Shown here piece by piece: positions 30,451-32,491 of a stretch of 32,491 bases of DNA. How positions within the stretch are numbered: position 1 is the stretch's first letter; the number at the start of each line of letters is the position of its first letter. Position numbers and translations under genes: made by a program. Location: the NCBI GenBank assembly GCA_020628065.1, contig JAHDFR010000046.1, positions 1 through 32,491 of the forward strand, given 5' to 3'. The DNA comes from Acidimicrobiales bacterium. Its GTDB lineage: Bacteria; Actinomycetota; Acidimicrobiia; Acidimicrobiales; SZUA-35. The notes beneath the pieces were generated by a model. That model was not told the DNA's origin and ran no database searches. It saw only the letters and a list, made by a program, of their open reading frames with translations.

Positions 30451-32491
30451 CTAGAGCGACACCGGGATGTCGTAGATGCTTTCGGTGGTGGAACCGCCTT
30501 CGACTACTGCCAGGTGAACGGCCAGTTCCTCGATCCGTGGAACGGCGAAGCTCATGACGCCGACTTCGACGGCTCCGTCGGCCGGTGCATCCACTGTCCA
30601 TTGTTCTTCGGCTATCACCTGACCTTCGGGGGCTAGCGCCACAGCCGTCACCTCAACGGACTCAAGCCCGTAAAACAGGTCGTTCAGAAGATGGACAGGT
30701 AGATCGACGGTGCGTTGCGCCCTCACCGAGGCCGGCGGTTCTGCCAACACGGGCAGAACCGGTCTGTTGGCCAGGGCGGCGGCATAAAACGATGGTTTAG
30801 GTGAACGGTCGACGTGAACCAATCCGAAGCCGCCCCAGGGTTCGGCGTCGGCCAGAGCGGTCACCACGAATCCTCCGCTCGGATTGTACTTTTTCAGCCG
30901 AACCGCCTCGATCTGTCGCCTGATCAGCTCACGTTGATACTGCTGCGTCGCCACGGCCCACGATTGGAAGTCTTCGAAGTGGTGGGGATTGACGTATCGG
31001 CTGAGCGATCCGAATTCGGCGGTGATCCAATTGTCGTCTTCCGCCGCTGACGGCAAAGAAACAGTCTGGGCTCCGATGCCCGATGGGAAACTGGCCAGCC
31101 TGGGCCACCGTTGATAGACCGCGGCCGCGTCTTCTGACCGCCCGGTCCGCCAACCCAGCCAGAGGCGGCTGTCCGTGCTGGGATCCAACCGCGAGGGGAG
31201 GTGCCCGGATCGAGGGATCGCCGGCCTGGTCGGGTCGGCGGCCGCCAGCTCCCGGCCGACAATCGAGTCGAGAAACGAGCGATTCCAGCTGGGTAGCAGA
31301 TGACGCACGATCTGTCTGGCCGGGTCGGTGATCGAGTCCCCGCTTGGTCGGGCAACGGCTTCACCGTTCGGTTGACAGTGCCCACCCCAAACGAACACCG
31401 ACGGGTGATGGCCGACTGCATCAACCGCCTCCCTGATCAATGCCTTCACCGACCGTTGCGTCTTGGACGAGTACCCGCCGATGAGCGGGAGATCCTGCCA
31501 TACGAGAAGGCCAAGTTCGTCGGCCAGGTCAAGCAGCTGAGGCGGCGCCAGATGGGCCACGGGGCGAATGGCGTTGAACCCGGCCTGCATGGCAAGGTCA
31601 AGATCACGGCGCAGGTCGTCAACGCTCATGGTGGCCAGGTGTGGATGCGCCGGTCCGTAGGCCAGGCACTTGATGAACATGCGCTGGTCGTTGATTTGCC
31701 ACAGCATGTCGTCGGTCGAAACCGTCCGCAGGCCGGTGCGCCAAGTTACCTGATCGGAAACCGCATGGCGTGTTCCCGGCATCTCGACGCTCAAGTCGAC
31801 CTGATACAGGGGCTGGTCGCCGAGAGGCGTGGGCCACCAGAGCTTCGGGTCCTGGATGGGGACGGTCCACTCGATCCGGTTCTCACCTTTCGCCAGCGGC
31901 TGACTTCGTAGAGTAAACGGGGGTGAACCGGAAGATTTGGCGCTGTCGGAGCCACTTTGGTCGGTCTCGGCGACCACGGCTCGCAGCTGGACCTCCGTGG
32001 CTTCTTTGCTGTCGAGGACCAGCCGCAGGGAGACGGCGGCCTCTTCGCTACCGGCCCGGGTGCACAGCAAACGAGCGTGCCGTATCGCCACCGGGCCGGT
32101 CACGTCGATGGCCACCGGCTGCCAGAGGCCCCCTGGGTTGATCGGTGGCGCCAGAGGGCCGACCTGAAGCGACCCGGTTAATGCCGTTTTGTCTCTTGGG
32201 CCGTCGTCAGTCGCCTCGACCATCGAGAGCCTGGGCTCCGGGGGCCGGCACCGCACGTCCAGGGCGACGAGATGCTCTCGGCCGGCTCTCAACAACTCGG
32301 TGACTTCGAACTGTTGGCTGGCAAAGTAGCCGATGGTGTCGCCCAAGTATTTTCCGTCGAGCCATACTTCGGCCTCGCTCATCACCCCGTCAAGCCGAAG
32401 CCAGTAGCGAGACGAGTTGTTGTTGTTGTGGTTGTTGTCGCTGCCGTCGTCACTCAGGTTTGCATTGTTCACGGCTCCGGCAGGTAGAGCG
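30451..32491 (-). CDS. Glycoside hydrolase family 2-like protein, acid/base residue missing (5' end beyond window)
   Basis: The frame is open to the right edge, so the N-terminus is missing. The visible 680 residues carry the GH2 sugar-binding domain ('LDGVMSEAEVWLDGKYLGDTIGYFASQQFEVT'), an immunoglobulin-like domain ('DPKLWWPTPLGDQPLY'), and the TIM barrel ('FIKCLAYGP', 'GFNAIRPVAH', 'DELGLLVWQDLPL'). At the acid/base strand the family has W-C-G-H/N-N-E, but here it is 'HPSVFVWGGHCQP' (Cys at codon 31377-31375, Gln at 31374-31372). The nucleophile-type Glu in 'ITAEFG' is kept. It may be inactive, or use another donor. Near the visible 5' end is an Asn-rich insertion coded by GTT-like triplets on the plus strand (about 32415-32440). 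It resembles beta-mannosidase or beta-galactosidase-type GH2 proteins; the substrate is unknown. Confidence 0.82.
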   Translation of the reverse strand, partial: ALPAGAVNNANLSDDGSDNNHNNNNSSRYWLRLDGVMSEAEVWLDGKYLGDTIGYFASQQFEVTELLRAGREHLVALDVRCRPPEPRLSMVEATDDGPRDKTALTGSLQVGPLAPPINPGGLWQPVAIDVTGPVAIRHARLLCTRAGSEEAAVSLRLVLDSKEATEVQLRAVVAETDQSGSDSAKSSGSPPFTLRSQPLAKGENRIEWTVPIQDPKLWWPTPLGDQPLYQVDLSVEMPGTRHAVSDQVTWRTGLRTVSTDDMLWQINDQRMFIKCLAYGPAHPHLATMSVDDLRRDLDLAMQAGFNAIRPVAHLAPPQLLDLADELGLLVWQDLPLIGGYSSKTQRSVKALIREAVDAVGHHPSVFVWGGHCQPNGEAVARPSGDSITDPARQIVRHLLPSWNRSFLDSIVGRELAAADPTRPAIPRSGHLPSRLDPSTDSRLWLGWRTGRSEDAAAVYQRWPRLASFPSGIGAQTVSLPSAAEDDNWITAEFGSLSRYVNPHHFEDFQSWAVATQQYQRELIRRQIEAVRLKKYNPSGGFVVTALADAEPWGGFGLVHVDRSPKPSFYAAALANRPVLPVLAEPPASVRAQRTVDLPVHLLNDLFYGLESVEVTAVALAPEGQVIAEEQWTVDAPADGAVEVGVMSFAVPRIEELAVHLAVVEGGSTTESIYDIPVSL

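Overview
The window comes from a G+C-rich actinobacterium. Acidimicrobiia is my best guess, from protein style only: there is no rRNA or marker gene to settle it. Supporting traits are a G+C-rich genome with frequent GTG starts and ATGA/TGATG gene overlaps, a leaderless-looking promoter, a three-subunit SdhCAB with a five-helix cytochrome b like mycobacterial Sdh1, and a pair of dynamin-like GTPases in tandem.

Layout. 1-938 is the 5' part of an AlbA_2-type gene cut by the window edge. 1037-2542 encodes a zinc-ribbon, single-helix protein with a large outer domain, divergent from a padR-nfeD-flotillin operon (2699-5289). An amidase-signature hydrolase (5389-6876) and a HAD phosphatase (6899-7696) converge. 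A minus-strand pair, a membrane-anchored degenerate-Rieske-like protein and a CpdA-type phosphodiesterase, occupies 7881-9239. Then come sucCD (9569-11625), a cell-wall amidase, purH and folD (11674-15421) on the plus strand, and a small prepilin peptidase on the minus strand. A heterodimeric ABC exporter (16331-19908) and mdh (19957-20949) follow. The minus-strand block 20988-25618 is a tightly coupled operon in the order GTPase A, GTPase B, SCP2-like protein, Fpg-family glycosylase. A 450-base gene-poor stretch (25619-26069) is full of hairpins and a 62-bp direct repeat. After an unrecognised plus-strand gene (26070-26729) come sdhCAB (minus) and a GH2-like gene running off the right edge.

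How the genes fit together. Three TCA-cycle units (sucCD, mdh, sdhCAB) lie within about 21 kb. folD supplies the one-carbon folate pool that purH consumes. NfeD and flotillin are a known membrane-microdomain pair, here behind a PadR regulator. The two GTPases, the SCP2-like protein and the glycosylase appear co-transcribed and translationally coupled.

Most notable signals: (1) a perfect 116-bp tandem duplication across the amidase-purH junction that makes a second purH start and a 39-codon upstream ORF; (2) five GATAC motifs at helical-turn spacing upstream of sucC; (3) the structured repeat region at 25.6-26.1 kb; (4) a GH2-family protein whose acid/base Asn-Glu pair reads Cys-Gln; (5) an Fpg-type zinc finger lacking its fourth Cys; (6) perfect hairpins embedded in or overlapping the 3' ends of coding sequences; (7) the GTPase pair/SCP2 operon. 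I saw no CRISPR array, transposase, phage gene, tRNA or rRNA.
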